DNA of 64,000 nucleotides from Leptospira bourretii (GTDB lineage: Bacteria > Spirochaetota > Leptospiria > Leptospirales > Leptospiraceae): assembly GCF_004770145.1 (NCBI RefSeq), contig NZ_RQFW01000005.1:620001-684000 (forward strand), read 5' to 3'. Position numbers and translations under genes: made by a program. Numbering within the stretch: position 1 is the first letter of the stretch; every line of letters begins with the position of its first letter. The notes beneath the pieces are model-generated. The model saw only the letters and a list, made by a program, of their open reading frames with translations, did no database searches and was not told where the DNA came from. Below, in pieces: positions 19,751 to 28,650 of this stretch.

Positions 19751-20191
19751 TTAGTTCTGGCTGTGGTCATGTAACCCTTCCTCATCATGTCTTCTTTCTA
19801 ATTCTTCGTACAATTCTTCTTGGTCTTCACTAAAAAATAATTCAAATCCAATGCGCAGACAAACAGGATCATCTTCTATAGAAACATTACTTGGTAAAAT
19901 TAAATTCATTACATAAAATGTATTGGATTCTGCTTCTTCTAAAAACAATTCTGTGGCATCCCACTCATCAAATTCTTCTACATTAGGTTGACGAAATTCT
20001 TTTAAAATTTCATCAAAAGGTTCTGTGATGTAGTTGAATTCGCCAGATTCACTATCGATGATAAATTGAATGTGATGGCATCCGGGCCCCTCTTCTTCCA
20101 ATGGACTTAGAACAAGGCTTCCGCAAGCAGGACAATGGATGACGGGATCGATGGCTCCACTCGGCCAATTGATATTGATGGTTTCGATCAT
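19751..20191 (-). CDS. Hypothetical acidic protein with a CPAC motif
   Basis: A 146-residue, strongly acidic soluble protein. An N-terminal CPACG with a later GCHH could form a small metal site, but a full zinc ribbon cannot be shown. The C-terminus is highly charged (EDQEELYEELERRHDEEGL). No family recognised. First gene of a probable three-gene operon with the lipoprotein and the TauE-like transporter. Confidence 0.65.
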   Translation of the reverse strand: MIETININWPSGAIDPVIHCPACGSLVLSPLEEEGPGCHHIQFIIDSESGEFNYITEPFDEILKEFRQPNVEEFDEWDATELFLEEAESNTFYVMNLILPSNVSIEDDPVCLRIGFELFFSEDQEELYEELERRHDEEGLHDHSQN

Positions 20192-20342
20192 GTTGCAAAC
20201 CTCAGGTCCCCATCCTAATGGAACTCATTCTTAGGGAAACCGGAATTTGTTTTTCTTTTTCAAAAAACATTTTAAATCTTTCGTAGAAAAAACGAGATAA
20301 AATTTGCCTTAAAACCAGGGTTCTATTTCTATCAAAAAAGAA

Positions 20343-20756
20343 ATGGGGATCACTGCCGAATACCAATCTGCTTTTACATCCAGCTTTCAAGAGTTTTTTG
20401 GAAATGCGAAAGATGTAGGTTGGGAACTCTACCACTTGAGTTCAGAACCAGAAAATGATTTCCCCACATGGCTTACCTTCACCATCAGAAATCCGTTAGG
20501 TGGAAGAGCATTGGCATTTCGTTACCATAGTCTAGAAAAAAAATTTTATGCGCATCTCAAAGTCCAAGTGATTCCTGGAGAAGAGAATTGGAGTTTGGAC
20601 CAATTGTTTCACAAAAAAGGATACACCGATCTTGATGCGGATGATATCCTTTCCTCTGGTGGGGAGTGGCTCTTTTTTTCTCTCGCACGCCACTACTTCG
20701 GAATCATCATCTCTTTTTGCCCGAGAATCTTGGAACCTGATTACTTTTTAGACTGA
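20343..20756 (+). CDS. Hypothetical protein
   Basis: A 137-residue soluble protein with aromatic-rich content (VGWELYHLSSEPENDFPTW, GEWLFFSLARHYFG). No signal peptide, membrane helix or known motif. The reading frame is clean and the protein-like composition supports a real gene. The last 16 bases overlap the 3' end of the opposite-strand YihY gene. Confidence 0.6.
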   Translation: MGITAEYQSAFTSSFQEFFGNAKDVGWELYHLSSEPENDFPTWLTFTIRNPLGGRALAFRYHSLEKKFYAHLKVQVIPGEENWSLDQLFHKKGYTDLDADDILSSGGEWLFFSLARHYFGIIISFCPRILEPDYFLD

Positions 20757-21577
20757 GATTTTTTATTACGATCGTCCGCAAGGACTTGGTTCCATAAAAA
20801 TCCCCAAATAAAAAATGTTGAGTTGATATAAGTATACAACATAAGAACCACCATCTTAGATATCAAATCATAGGCTAAGGAATAATTTACACCTACGTTT
20901 TTCATTTTTAAATAAAACTGAAATCCAAAACTCATCGTTAAAACAAGTAGGGAGGCAAAAATGGCGCCAGGTAAATTTTCTTTTAATGTAGTTTTAGCTT
21001 TGGTAATATAAGCATAATAGAATGTAAAAAGCCCAATACAATATGGCAAAATGATCAGAGATACTGAAAGATAAGGATTTGTTCGAAAAAATCCAAATCG
21101 AAACTTTTGAAACATAAACCGTTCTGTTTGCACCATTCCATAAGTTAAATAAAAATACAAAACAAGTAGAACAAGAGAGATCACGAGCAAACGAAAGTTG
21201 ATCCACTGCGATGCGATAAAACCAACCTTTGTTTCATCCCGAGAGATAAACCGAAGAGCTTTGGATATGGTTCCAAAAATGGTTAAACTCGAAAAAAAAG
21301 AAATTGCAATACTAAGTGCGATCACATTATAGCTTTTAACTCTCGTTAGGTTTTCCACACTTTTGTCTATGGGTTGAAAAATGGGAGCAGGTAAAAATTT
21401 TCCCATTTGGTCCGTCATCAAATTGATTGTCCTTGGATCTTGTAAAAGCCCAAGAAGAGTCACAAAAACTACCAAAAGGGGAAAGAGAGTGAGGAGGAAA
21501 GTAAACGAAAGTTCCGAAGCCAGGCCATGGACATCGTACAAGTACACTTCACTGAAAAATCGTCGGAGTCGTTTCAT
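20741..21577 (-). CDS. YihY/BrkB-family inner membrane protein
   Basis: About 278 residues with six predicted membrane helices. Family motifs include ASELSFTFLLTLFPLLVV at the first helix and KSYNVIALSIAISFFSSLTIFGTISKALRF. The family was once called RNase BN, but that activity belongs to another protein; YihY proteins are membrane proteins of uncertain function. The ATG at 21577 is used; an in-frame TTG at 21592 would add five residues. C-terminus short and basic. Confidence 0.85.
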   Translation of the reverse strand: MKRLRRFFSEVYLYDVHGLASELSFTFLLTLFPLLVVFVTLLGLLQDPRTINLMTDQMGKFLPAPIFQPIDKSVENLTRVKSYNVIALSIAISFFSSLTIFGTISKALRFISRDETKVGFIASQWINFRLLVISLVLLVLYFYLTYGMVQTERFMFQKFRFGFFRTNPYLSVSLIILPYCIGLFTFYYAYITKAKTTLKENLPGAIFASLLVLTMSFGFQFYLKMKNVGVNYSLAYDLISKMVVLMLYTYINSTFFIWGFLWNQVLADDRNKKSQSKK

Positions 21578-21687
21578 CCGGCCAGTTTGCAACTTGTCAG
21601 TATTTTTGTCTTATTTTTCTTGCAGTCTCGATTCGTGAGGAAACCCTGGAAGAATCTCAGTGACGTACCTAAAAGGGGAAAACTTCC

Positions 21688-21849
21688 ATGTCAGAAGAAA
21701 AAGAAAAGAAGAACAAAAAAATCGCGAAAATGACTGTAGCTGAAATTGATGCGGCCATCAAAAAGTCTGTCGAAACCATGAACGGCGAATCTAGCCTTTA
21801 TGTGAAACACCTTCGCGAAAGAAAAGAGGAACTTCTAGCCAAAAAATAA
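21688..21849 (+). CDS. Small hypothetical basic protein
   Basis: A 53-residue charged protein starting MSEEKEKKNKKIAKMTVAEID and ending HLRERKEELLAKK; predicted helical. An AAGGGGA ribosome binding site stands nine bases before the ATG, and an intrinsic terminator follows 20 bases after the stop, which together argue for a real small gene. No family recognised. Confidence 0.65.
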   Translation: MSEEKEKKNKKIAKMTVAEIDAAIKKSVETMNGESSLYVKHLRERKEELLAKK

Positions 21850-21869
21850 GGTTAGTCCCTCCTAAATCC

Positions 21870-21890
21870 CCCGCCTCATCGGCGGGTTTT
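21870..21890 (+). terminator. Intrinsic terminator, also abutting the ABC-F start
   Basis: Stem CCCGCC/GGCGGG (21870-21875 with 21881-21886), loop TCATC, then TTTT. It ends the small gene at 21688 and lies 11 bp before the TTG start of the ABC-F gene, so it could also act as a leader attenuator for that gene. Confidence 0.8.
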
Positions 21891-21901
21891 CGCAAAGCGC
21901 C

Positions 21902-23842
21902 TTGATCCAATTCATCCAAATCCACCAACACTTCGGCCCCAAGGTTCTCTTTGAGGGTTTTAGCTGGCATATCAAACCCGGTTGCCGGGTTGCGATTGTC
22001 GGGCCCAACGGTTCTGGCAAAACCACACTTTTCCAAATGGCCGCGGGTAAAATGAAACCCGAATCTGGGGAAGTCATTCGCTCGAAAAATACTGTCCTTT
22101 CCCTTTTCCAACAGATTCCGGAATTTAGTCCCGAGACTTCTGTCATCGACACTGTCCTTGATGAAAACAAACTCTATGCTGAGTATGATGGGAAACGAAA
22201 ACTCATCGAATCCAAATTCGAAACGATAGATCATGAAGATCCTGCTTTTGAAGACCTCCTTCATGAACAAAGTGATTTAGAAGAATTTGCCCACTTACAC
22301 GACTTACACGGTCTCGAAGCTCGTGCAAAAAAAATTCTTTCTGGTCTTGGATTTTCCACGGCCGATTTCCAAAGGAAAACCAAAGAATTTTCACCAGGAT
22401 ACCACCACCGCATTGGTCTTGCCATTGCACTCCTCAACCCTCATAATTTATTATTACTAGATGAACCTACAAACCATTTGGATGATAAAACCAAATCTTG
22501 GTTAGCTGACTTTCTTGTCTCACAGAACCAAGCCTTTGTTCTTGTGACTCACGATCCTGAATTCCTCAACCAAACAGTGGATACGATTATCGAAATCAAT
22601 CCCCATGGAACTTTTGAATTCCAAGGAAGTTTGGAAGAATTTTTTGAAGCCAAAAATGAAATCCAAGAACAACTCAAAGCCCAATTCGAAAAAGAAGAAA
22701 CTTATCTTAAAAGCCGAATGGAATGGGTGGAACGGTTTCGGGCCCAAGCGACCAAAGCAAGACAGGTCCAATCGGTCATCAAACGATTGGAAAAAAGAGA
22801 CAAACTAGAAAATCCAGAAGAATCTTTTTGGAACCAAAAACCAGATTACCAATTCCAATTTCTTCCTTCGAGTAATATCATCCTTCGTTTGGAAAATGCT
22901 TCTTTTTCTTATCCTGATAAAAACACAGGTGTGAAAAAAACAATTTTTGAAAATGCCGAAATCGAAATTTCCGCAGGCGACAAAGTGGCGCTTGTTGGCC
23001 CGAATGGAGCCGGAAAATCAACACTCATGCGTTGTCTTTTGGAAAGACATAAGTTGGATTCAGGTTCTCTCTATTATGGTCCAAAAACCAAACTCGGATA
23101 CTTTTCCCAAACCCACGGGGAAGACCTGGATGAAAGTCTCAACCTTGTTGAAACCGTAATCAAAAAATATCCAGAACTCAGTGAAGAAAGAGCAAGAACC
23201 TTACTTGGACATTTTGCCTTTCCTGGGGATGGTGTATTCAAGTCCGTAAAACACCTATCAGGTGGAGAACAAAGTCGGCTTCGGTTGGCCCTACTTGTCA
23301 ACCATCCCTCCAATTGTTTATTTTTGGATGAACCCACAAACCATTTGGACATTGTGATTCGGGAAGCGGTCAAACGGGCTCTCATTGATTTTCCGGGAAG
23401 CCTTCTTATCATTAGTCACGATCCCGATTTTATGAAGGGACTTTGTAACCGCACCTTCCAACTTTCCGGTGGGGTGTTACAAAACCTAAATTGTAGTTTT
23501 GATGATTACCTCAAGTTCCATAAGGAAGAGGAAACGGAATCTCCGGCCCAAAATACTTCTGGCAAATCTAAATTGGAAGAAAAAAAGGCCAATCCACAAG
23601 CCAGCAAAAACAAACGAAAAAAATTAGAGAAAGAAATTGCCGATTTGGAAGTCCAAATAGAGAGACTGGAAAAAAATAAAAAGGACAAAGAGGAACTTTT
23701 ACAGGATCCAGAGTTCTTTAAAAACAGAAGTTTTCAGTTGGAAATGGACACTTATAACGATATTAAAAGAGAGATAGGCCTCCTTACGAAACGTTGGGAG
23801 GATGTAACGATAGAACTAGAGGAAATGGGCGGAGTCACATAA
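21902..23842 (+). CDS. ABC-F family ATPase (Uup-like)
   Basis: A 646-residue soluble protein with two ABC ATPase domains and no membrane part, typical of ABC-F translation factors that act on the ribosome. Domain 1: GPNGSGKTT (about 36-44), degenerate signature FSPGYHHRIGLA, LLDEPTNHLD. Linker helices at about 240-300. Domain 2: GPNGAGKST, LSGGEQSRLRLA, FLDEPTNHLD. The C-terminal coiled coil (about 560-640) resembles Uup. The start is a TTG giving the family N-terminus IQFIQIHQHFG; no ribosome binding site is visible and a terminator hairpin ends 11 bp upstream. The rhodanese gene overlaps its stop by one base (TAATG). Confidence 0.9.
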   Translation: MIQFIQIHQHFGPKVLFEGFSWHIKPGCRVAIVGPNGSGKTTLFQMAAGKMKPESGEVIRSKNTVLSLFQQIPEFSPETSVIDTVLDENKLYAEYDGKRKLIESKFETIDHEDPAFEDLLHEQSDLEEFAHLHDLHGLEARAKKILSGLGFSTADFQRKTKEFSPGYHHRIGLAIALLNPHNLLLLDEPTNHLDDKTKSWLADFLVSQNQAFVLVTHDPEFLNQTVDTIIEINPHGTFEFQGSLEEFFEAKNEIQEQLKAQFEKEETYLKSRMEWVERFRAQATKARQVQSVIKRLEKRDKLENPEESFWNQKPDYQFQFLPSSNIILRLENASFSYPDKNTGVKKTIFENAEIEISAGDKVALVGPNGAGKSTLMRCLLERHKLDSGSLYYGPKTKLGYFSQTHGEDLDESLNLVETVIKKYPELSEERARTLLGHFAFPGDGVFKSVKHLSGGEQSRLRLALLVNHPSNCLFLDEPTNHLDIVIREAVKRALIDFPGSLLIISHDPDFMKGLCNRTFQLSGGVLQNLNCSFDDYLKFHKEEETESPAQNTSGKSKLEEKKANPQASKNKRKKLEKEIADLEVQIERLEKNKKDKEELLQDPEFFKNRSFQLEMDTYNDIKREIGLLTKRWEDVTIELEEMGGVT

Positions 23843-24183
23843 TGGTACCGGAAATCGATGTAGTTAGTTTTAAAAAACGTCTGGATGCACGTGCAGAAGG
23901 AAAAGATGATTTTTTTGTATTGGATGTAAGAAACCCAAATGAACAACAGATTGCTCTGGTTCCTGGCACAGACAAACTCATTCCCGTGAGCGAACTTGCT
24001 GCGAGAATTGAGGAAATCAAAAACCAAATCGATAAAGAAATTTTAGTGTATTGCCGTTCCGGTGGAAGGTCGGGAATGGCCTGTGGAATTTTAGCCCAAG
24101 CAGGATTTAAGTCCTATAAAAACGTAGCCGGAGGAACCTTAGCCTATTCCGATTTAGTCGATCCTTCCATGCAAAAGTATTAA
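23842..24183 (+). CDS. Rhodanese-like domain protein
   Basis: A 113-residue single rhodanese domain. The active-site loop CRSGGRSG holds the catalytic Cys at about residue 70, and FFVLDVRNPNEQQIA is the usual N-terminal strand. Such small proteins carry sulfane sulfur or supply it to partners. The ATG at 23842 overlaps the stop of the ABC-F gene, so the two are translationally coupled; the DAHP synthase gene follows after two bases. Cytoplasmic. Confidence 0.9.
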   Translation: MVPEIDVVSFKKRLDARAEGKDDFFVLDVRNPNEQQIALVPGTDKLIPVSELAARIEEIKNQIDKEILVYCRSGGRSGMACGILAQAGFKSYKNVAGGTLAYSDLVDPSMQKY

Positions 24184-24185
24184 TT

Positions 24186-25235
24186 ATGAAACCTACAGCC
24201 AATTTAAGAATTTTAGAACAACATAGTCTTATCCCACCTTCGGTCATCATGGAAGAACTTCCATTAACGGATGCGGCCTCCGATGTAGTTCTCCGTACTA
24301 GAAGTGAAATTTCCGATATCATCCACGGAAAAGACAACAAGCGTATGTTAGTTGTAGTAGGACCATGTTCTGTTCACGATATTGGTGCCGTAATGGAATA
24401 TGCATCCAAACTCAAACCAAAAATCGAAGAGTTTAAAAATGAACTTCTCATAGTGATGAGAGTTTATTTTGAAAAACCAAGAACTACAGTTGGTTGGAAA
24501 GGACTCATCAATGATCCTGATTTAGATGGATCTTTTCATATCAACAAAGGGTTGCAACTTGCCCGTAAACTTCTGTTAGATCTTAACAACATGGGAATCC
24601 CTTGTGGAACCGAATTTTTAGATGTAATCTCTCCCCAGTACATTGCTGACTTAGTGGCATGGGGTGCCATTGGTGCCAGAACCACAGAAAGTCAAGTCCA
24701 TAGGGAACTAGCATCGGGTCTTTCTGCGCCAATCGGTTTCAAAAATGGAACGGATGGAAATGTACAAATTGCAGTGGATGCCATTCGTTCCGCAAGTTCT
24801 AGCCATCATTTTTTATCGGTTACGAACCAAGGTAGCAGTGCTATCTTTCGCACAGCAGGAAACAAAGACACTCATGTGATTTTACGTGGAGGGAACAAAG
24901 GACCTAACTTTGATGAGGTGTCTGTCAATGAATTGGGTGCACAAATTGAAAAAGCCGGCCTACCTGCTAAAGTGATGGTAGACTGTTCTCATGGCAATAG
25001 CCAAAAGGATTTTCGCAAACAACCAGCTGTGATTGATGCGGTAGCAGAACAATTTGCCAAAGGTAGCAAACATATCTTAGGTGTGATGATTGAAAGCCAT
25101 TTGAAAGAAGGAAACCAGTCCATTGACGCAAAACCTCTGACCTATGGCCAGTCCATCACAGATGCTTGTGTTTCTTGGGAAACAACGGTTCCTATGTTTG
25201 AAAGATTGGCAGAAGCAGCTAGAAAGAGGAAATAA
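24186..25235 (+). CDS. aroG: 3-deoxy-7-phosphoheptulonate synthase (DAHP synthase, class I)
   Basis: First enzyme of the shikimate pathway: condenses phosphoenolpyruvate and erythrose 4-phosphate. The 349-residue length and motifs match the E. coli AroF/G/H type: VVGPCSVHD, MRVYFEKPRTTVGWKGL, GARTTESQVHRELASG, HVILRGGNKGPN, and VDCSHGNSQKDF. These supply the metal and phosphate ligands. Class I enzymes are feedback-inhibited by an aromatic amino acid; which one cannot be read here. The symbol is by type rather than by paralogue. Last gene of a probable ABC-F-rhodanese-DAHP synthase operon. Confidence 0.94.
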   Translation: MKPTANLRILEQHSLIPPSVIMEELPLTDAASDVVLRTRSEISDIIHGKDNKRMLVVVGPCSVHDIGAVMEYASKLKPKIEEFKNELLIVMRVYFEKPRTTVGWKGLINDPDLDGSFHINKGLQLARKLLLDLNNMGIPCGTEFLDVISPQYIADLVAWGAIGARTTESQVHRELASGLSAPIGFKNGTDGNVQIAVDAIRSASSSHHFLSVTNQGSSAIFRTAGNKDTHVILRGGNKGPNFDEVSVNELGAQIEKAGLPAKVMVDCSHGNSQKDFRKQPAVIDAVAEQFAKGSKHILGVMIESHLKEGNQSIDAKPLTYGQSITDACVSWETTVPMFERLAEAARKRK

Positions 25236-25283
25236 AGATTCGTTTTTTAAATTCATTCGAGTGAAAAAGAATCAAACTCTTGC

Positions 25284-25315
25284 GCTAAGACAAAATAGAT
25301 TCATTTTGTCTTAGC
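25284..25315. terminator. Perfect inverted repeat between convergent genes
   Basis: Arms GCTAAGACAAAAT (25284-25296) and its exact complement (25303-25315) with a six-base loop. It lies between the ends of the DAHP synthase gene and panB. There is no T run, so termination in either direction may rely on the hairpin or on Rho. Confidence 0.6.
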
Positions 25316-25332
25316 CAATTCCTTCAAACCAC

Positions 25333-26139
25333 TTAATTATCTAAAAACGCGTGGGCTTCCGACGGATATTCACGTTTAGAAACTTCGCGGTGGTATAAAT
25401 TCACCGCATCCTTCACAGGCCCTGCAAGATTCCCAAATTTCTTTAAAAACTTAGGATGAAAGTCTTCATTCAGACCCAGTAAATCCTGCATGACAAGCAC
25501 TTGGCCCGATGTATACTTTCCAGCGCCAATCCCAATCGTAGGAATCCGAATGGACTCTGTAATTTCTTTTCCGAGAGATTCAGGAACCATTTCGAGTAAC
25601 AAGGCAAAGGCGCCTGCTTCTGCGAGTTCTCTGGCTTTACGAACCATTTTGGAACGAGCGGCTTCCGTTTTTCCTTGGACACGGTGACCACCGAGGGTAT
25701 GAACCGATTGTGGTGTGAGACCCAAGTGGGCAAACACTGGAATTCCTGATTCCGTCATTCGTTTTGTGAGTTCGATGATAAATTCAGAATCCCCTTCCAG
25801 TTTCACACAAGAAGCATTTGTCTCTTTTAAGACACGGCCTGCAGAACGAATCCCTTCTTCGATCGATGTTTGGTAAGATAAAAATGGTAAGTCGGCAACA
25901 ATGGTTTTGTCGGGAGCTCCCTTACAAACTGCCTTTGTATGGTAGATGATTTCATCTAAAGTCACAGGAAGTGTGGAATGATTTCCTTGGATCACCATTC
26001 CCAGAGAATCACCGACAAGGATACAATCTACTTCCGTTCTGTTAAAGAGAGTCGCAAAGGTATAATCGTAACAGGTGATGACAGAGATAGGTTCTCCCGC
26101 ATCGTATTTTTTTTTATACTGTAGAATAATGTTTTTCAT
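25333..26139 (-). CDS. panB: 3-methyl-2-oxobutanoate hydroxymethyltransferase
   Basis: PanB transfers a hydroxymethyl group from methylene-tetrahydrofolate to 2-oxoisovalerate, the first step of pantothenate synthesis. The 268-residue protein has ITCYDYTFA, VGDSLGMVIQGN (Mg-binding Asp), VADLPFLSYQ and KLEGDSEF, with GIGAGKYTSGQVLVMQDLLG in the second half. The start overlaps the end of folK by 26 bases, linking folate and pantothenate synthesis in one operon; PanB uses a folate cofactor, so the pairing makes sense. Confidence 0.95.
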   Translation of the reverse strand: MKNIILQYKKKYDAGEPISVITCYDYTFATLFNRTEVDCILVGDSLGMVIQGNHSTLPVTLDEIIYHTKAVCKGAPDKTIVADLPFLSYQTSIEEGIRSAGRVLKETNASCVKLEGDSEFIIELTKRMTESGIPVFAHLGLTPQSVHTLGGHRVQGKTEAARSKMVRKARELAEAGAFALLLEMVPESLGKEITESIRIPTIGIGAGKYTSGQVLVMQDLLGLNEDFHPKFLKKFGNLAGPVKDAVNLYHREVSKREYPSEAHAFLDN

Positions 26140-26587
26140 GGTTTAGTTCCAAAAAGAGTGCATACACTCCAATTTCTCCCATATCAGTTAACAACTGTTT
26201 TATAAATGGTCTTGAATAAAGCGAATGGTGAGGCAGGTGTAAAAAATCTGTTTTCATTACAACTGCTTCGTAAGTTAGGATATCGATATCAATTTCTCTA
26301 GGGCCCTTCCAAGACCTACGTTTCCTCCCCAATTTGTCTTCAATGGCTTGGAGAGAATCCAACAAACAAGGAAGCGTGAAAGCAGAAGAAACCATTACCT
26401 TTAGAATTTGATTTAAAAAGTAAGGTTGGTTGGTATTTTCCAACGGGGCTGTTTCCAATCTTTCTGATTGTTTTAAAATTTGAACTTCTGGTAAGGTTGA
26501 AATTTCCCAAATTGCCTGGTCCATAAAATGGTGTCTGTCACCGATGTTGGAACCCAGAGACAAAAAGGCAATATTGGAATATTTCAT
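26114..26587 (-). CDS. folK: 2-amino-4-hydroxy-6-hydroxymethyldihydropteridine pyrophosphokinase
   Basis: HPPK moves pyrophosphate from ATP to the hydroxymethylpterin, a step in folate synthesis. The 157-residue product shows AFLSLGSNIGDR, PLENTNQPYFLNQIL and the signature RSWKGPREIDIDIL, with the usual length. It starts four bases after the DnaC-like gene's stop and overlaps panB by 26 bases. Confidence 0.95.
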   Translation of the reverse strand: MKYSNIAFLSLGSNIGDRHHFMDQAIWEISTLPEVQILKQSERLETAPLENTNQPYFLNQILKVMVSSAFTLPCLLDSLQAIEDKLGRKRRSWKGPREIDIDILTYEAVVMKTDFLHLPHHSLYSRPFIKQLLTDMGEIGVYALFLELNHEKHYSTV

Positions 26588-26591
26588 AATC

Positions 26592-27455
26592 TTACCTCTT
26601 TACAAACTTAGTGCGGTAATCCGGACACTTAAGTTCAATCTCCTTTGTCATTTCCATAAGACGGGAATAAATGCGGCCTTGTCCTCGGTCTCTCCATTCG
26701 ATGAGTGAATGGTTCGAAGTAAGTAAAGTCAGTTTTTCTTGTTCATAACGACTATCAATGAGATCGTATAACTTCCGATTGTTGAATTCTGATTCCTTTT
26801 GGACTCCAAAATCATCAATCACAAGGACATCCACGTTGGCAAATTCCTTTTCGATGGAACGTTCTTGCCCATGAGTTTCGCTATCGGATTGGTAAGTATC
26901 ACGAATGGCAGATAAAAAGTCTTTATTCACCTTAGCGTACTTACAAGTAATCCCATAACGAAAGATCAGTTCATTTAGTATGACGCAGGCAAGTAAGGTT
27001 TTCCCAGATCCAGTCCCACCCCAAAGATAAAATCCTTGCGGTGAAAAATCAGGGTTCTTAAACTTATGAACGAGTTCATTGGCCCAGTCGTGAGCAATGA
27101 TAAAGGACATATCAGGATCGTTTGCGGTATCTCCAATGTCGATGTTGGACAAAAATTGGAATCGATACCTCGCTGGAACGTTTGCCTTTTCGACTAAATT
27201 CTCAAGGTTACGAAGGGAAAACCTTGCATTATGGCAAACACAAGGGAGCATTTTGTCCAACTTCCTGTCAAAAGTCATAAAAGGCGCCTGCCCCTTCGAC
27301 TCACAAGTGTTACAGTCGCTCCCGATGCAATGGCAAAGGACTAGGGCCCCAGAACGAGAGCCGCGAACATGTTCAGCTAAGGTAATTCCGACCCCACCAC
27401 AGGTTTTGCACTGTGGATTTCCGTCCCGGATGGCAGTAATTTCGGATAAATTCAT
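26592..27455 (-). CDS. DnaC-like ATPase with N-terminal Cys-rich (DnaJ-type) region
   Basis: About 287 residues. The C-terminal half is a DnaC/IstB-type AAA+ ATPase: Walker A GGTGSGKT, Walker B DVLVIDDFGVQ, sensor TLLTSNHSL, and an arginine-rich segment DRGQGRIYSRLMEM. The N-terminal 90 residues hold four cysteine pairs (CKTCGG, CHCIG, CNTCESKG, CVC) with the CxxCxG spacing of DnaJ zinc fingers. DnaC proteins load the replicative helicase DnaB; that role is inferred. Start: ATG at 27455 or a TTG at 27461 two codons upstream. It heads the operon with folK and panB. Confidence 0.8.
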   Translation of the reverse strand: MNLSEITAIRDGNPQCKTCGGVGITLAEHVRGSRSGALVLCHCIGSDCNTCESKGQAPFMTFDRKLDKMLPCVCHNARFSLRNLENLVEKANVPARYRFQFLSNIDIGDTANDPDMSFIIAHDWANELVHKFKNPDFSPQGFYLWGGTGSGKTLLACVILNELIFRYGITCKYAKVNKDFLSAIRDTYQSDSETHGQERSIEKEFANVDVLVIDDFGVQKESEFNNRKLYDLIDSRYEQEKLTLLTSNHSLIEWRDRGQGRIYSRLMEMTKEIELKCPDYRTKFVKR

Positions 27456-27664
27456 CTCCAAGGAGCAATCTTCTCGAATTCTCTAAGATGTCAAGGAATG
27501 AGATTTTTTAGGTGTTTCAGGACTTATGTCCCTTTAAATCAAAGAGAATCGGAAGAAAAAGTTCATGATTAGGTTTTTTTCCTCATTAATTCGTTATTAT
27601 TGACTCTTGCCATTCCGATACTTTCATTGAAGAAATAGATAAACCTATTTGTTCAAAATATTGA

Positions 27665-28591
<927 letters not shown>

Positions 28592-28616
28592 TCCCGAAAA
28601 CATCTCTTTCAATGAG

Positions 28617-28647
28617 AAAGCCCGGTTTTAAAACCCCGGGCTTTTTT
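28617..28647 (+). terminator. Intrinsic terminator after fcpA
   Basis: Stem AAAGCCCGG/CCGGGCTTT (28617-28625 with 28636-28644) with a loop of about ten bases and a T run. It sits between fcpA and the end of the opposite-strand permease gene. Confidence 0.9.
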
Positions 28648-28650
28648 GTT

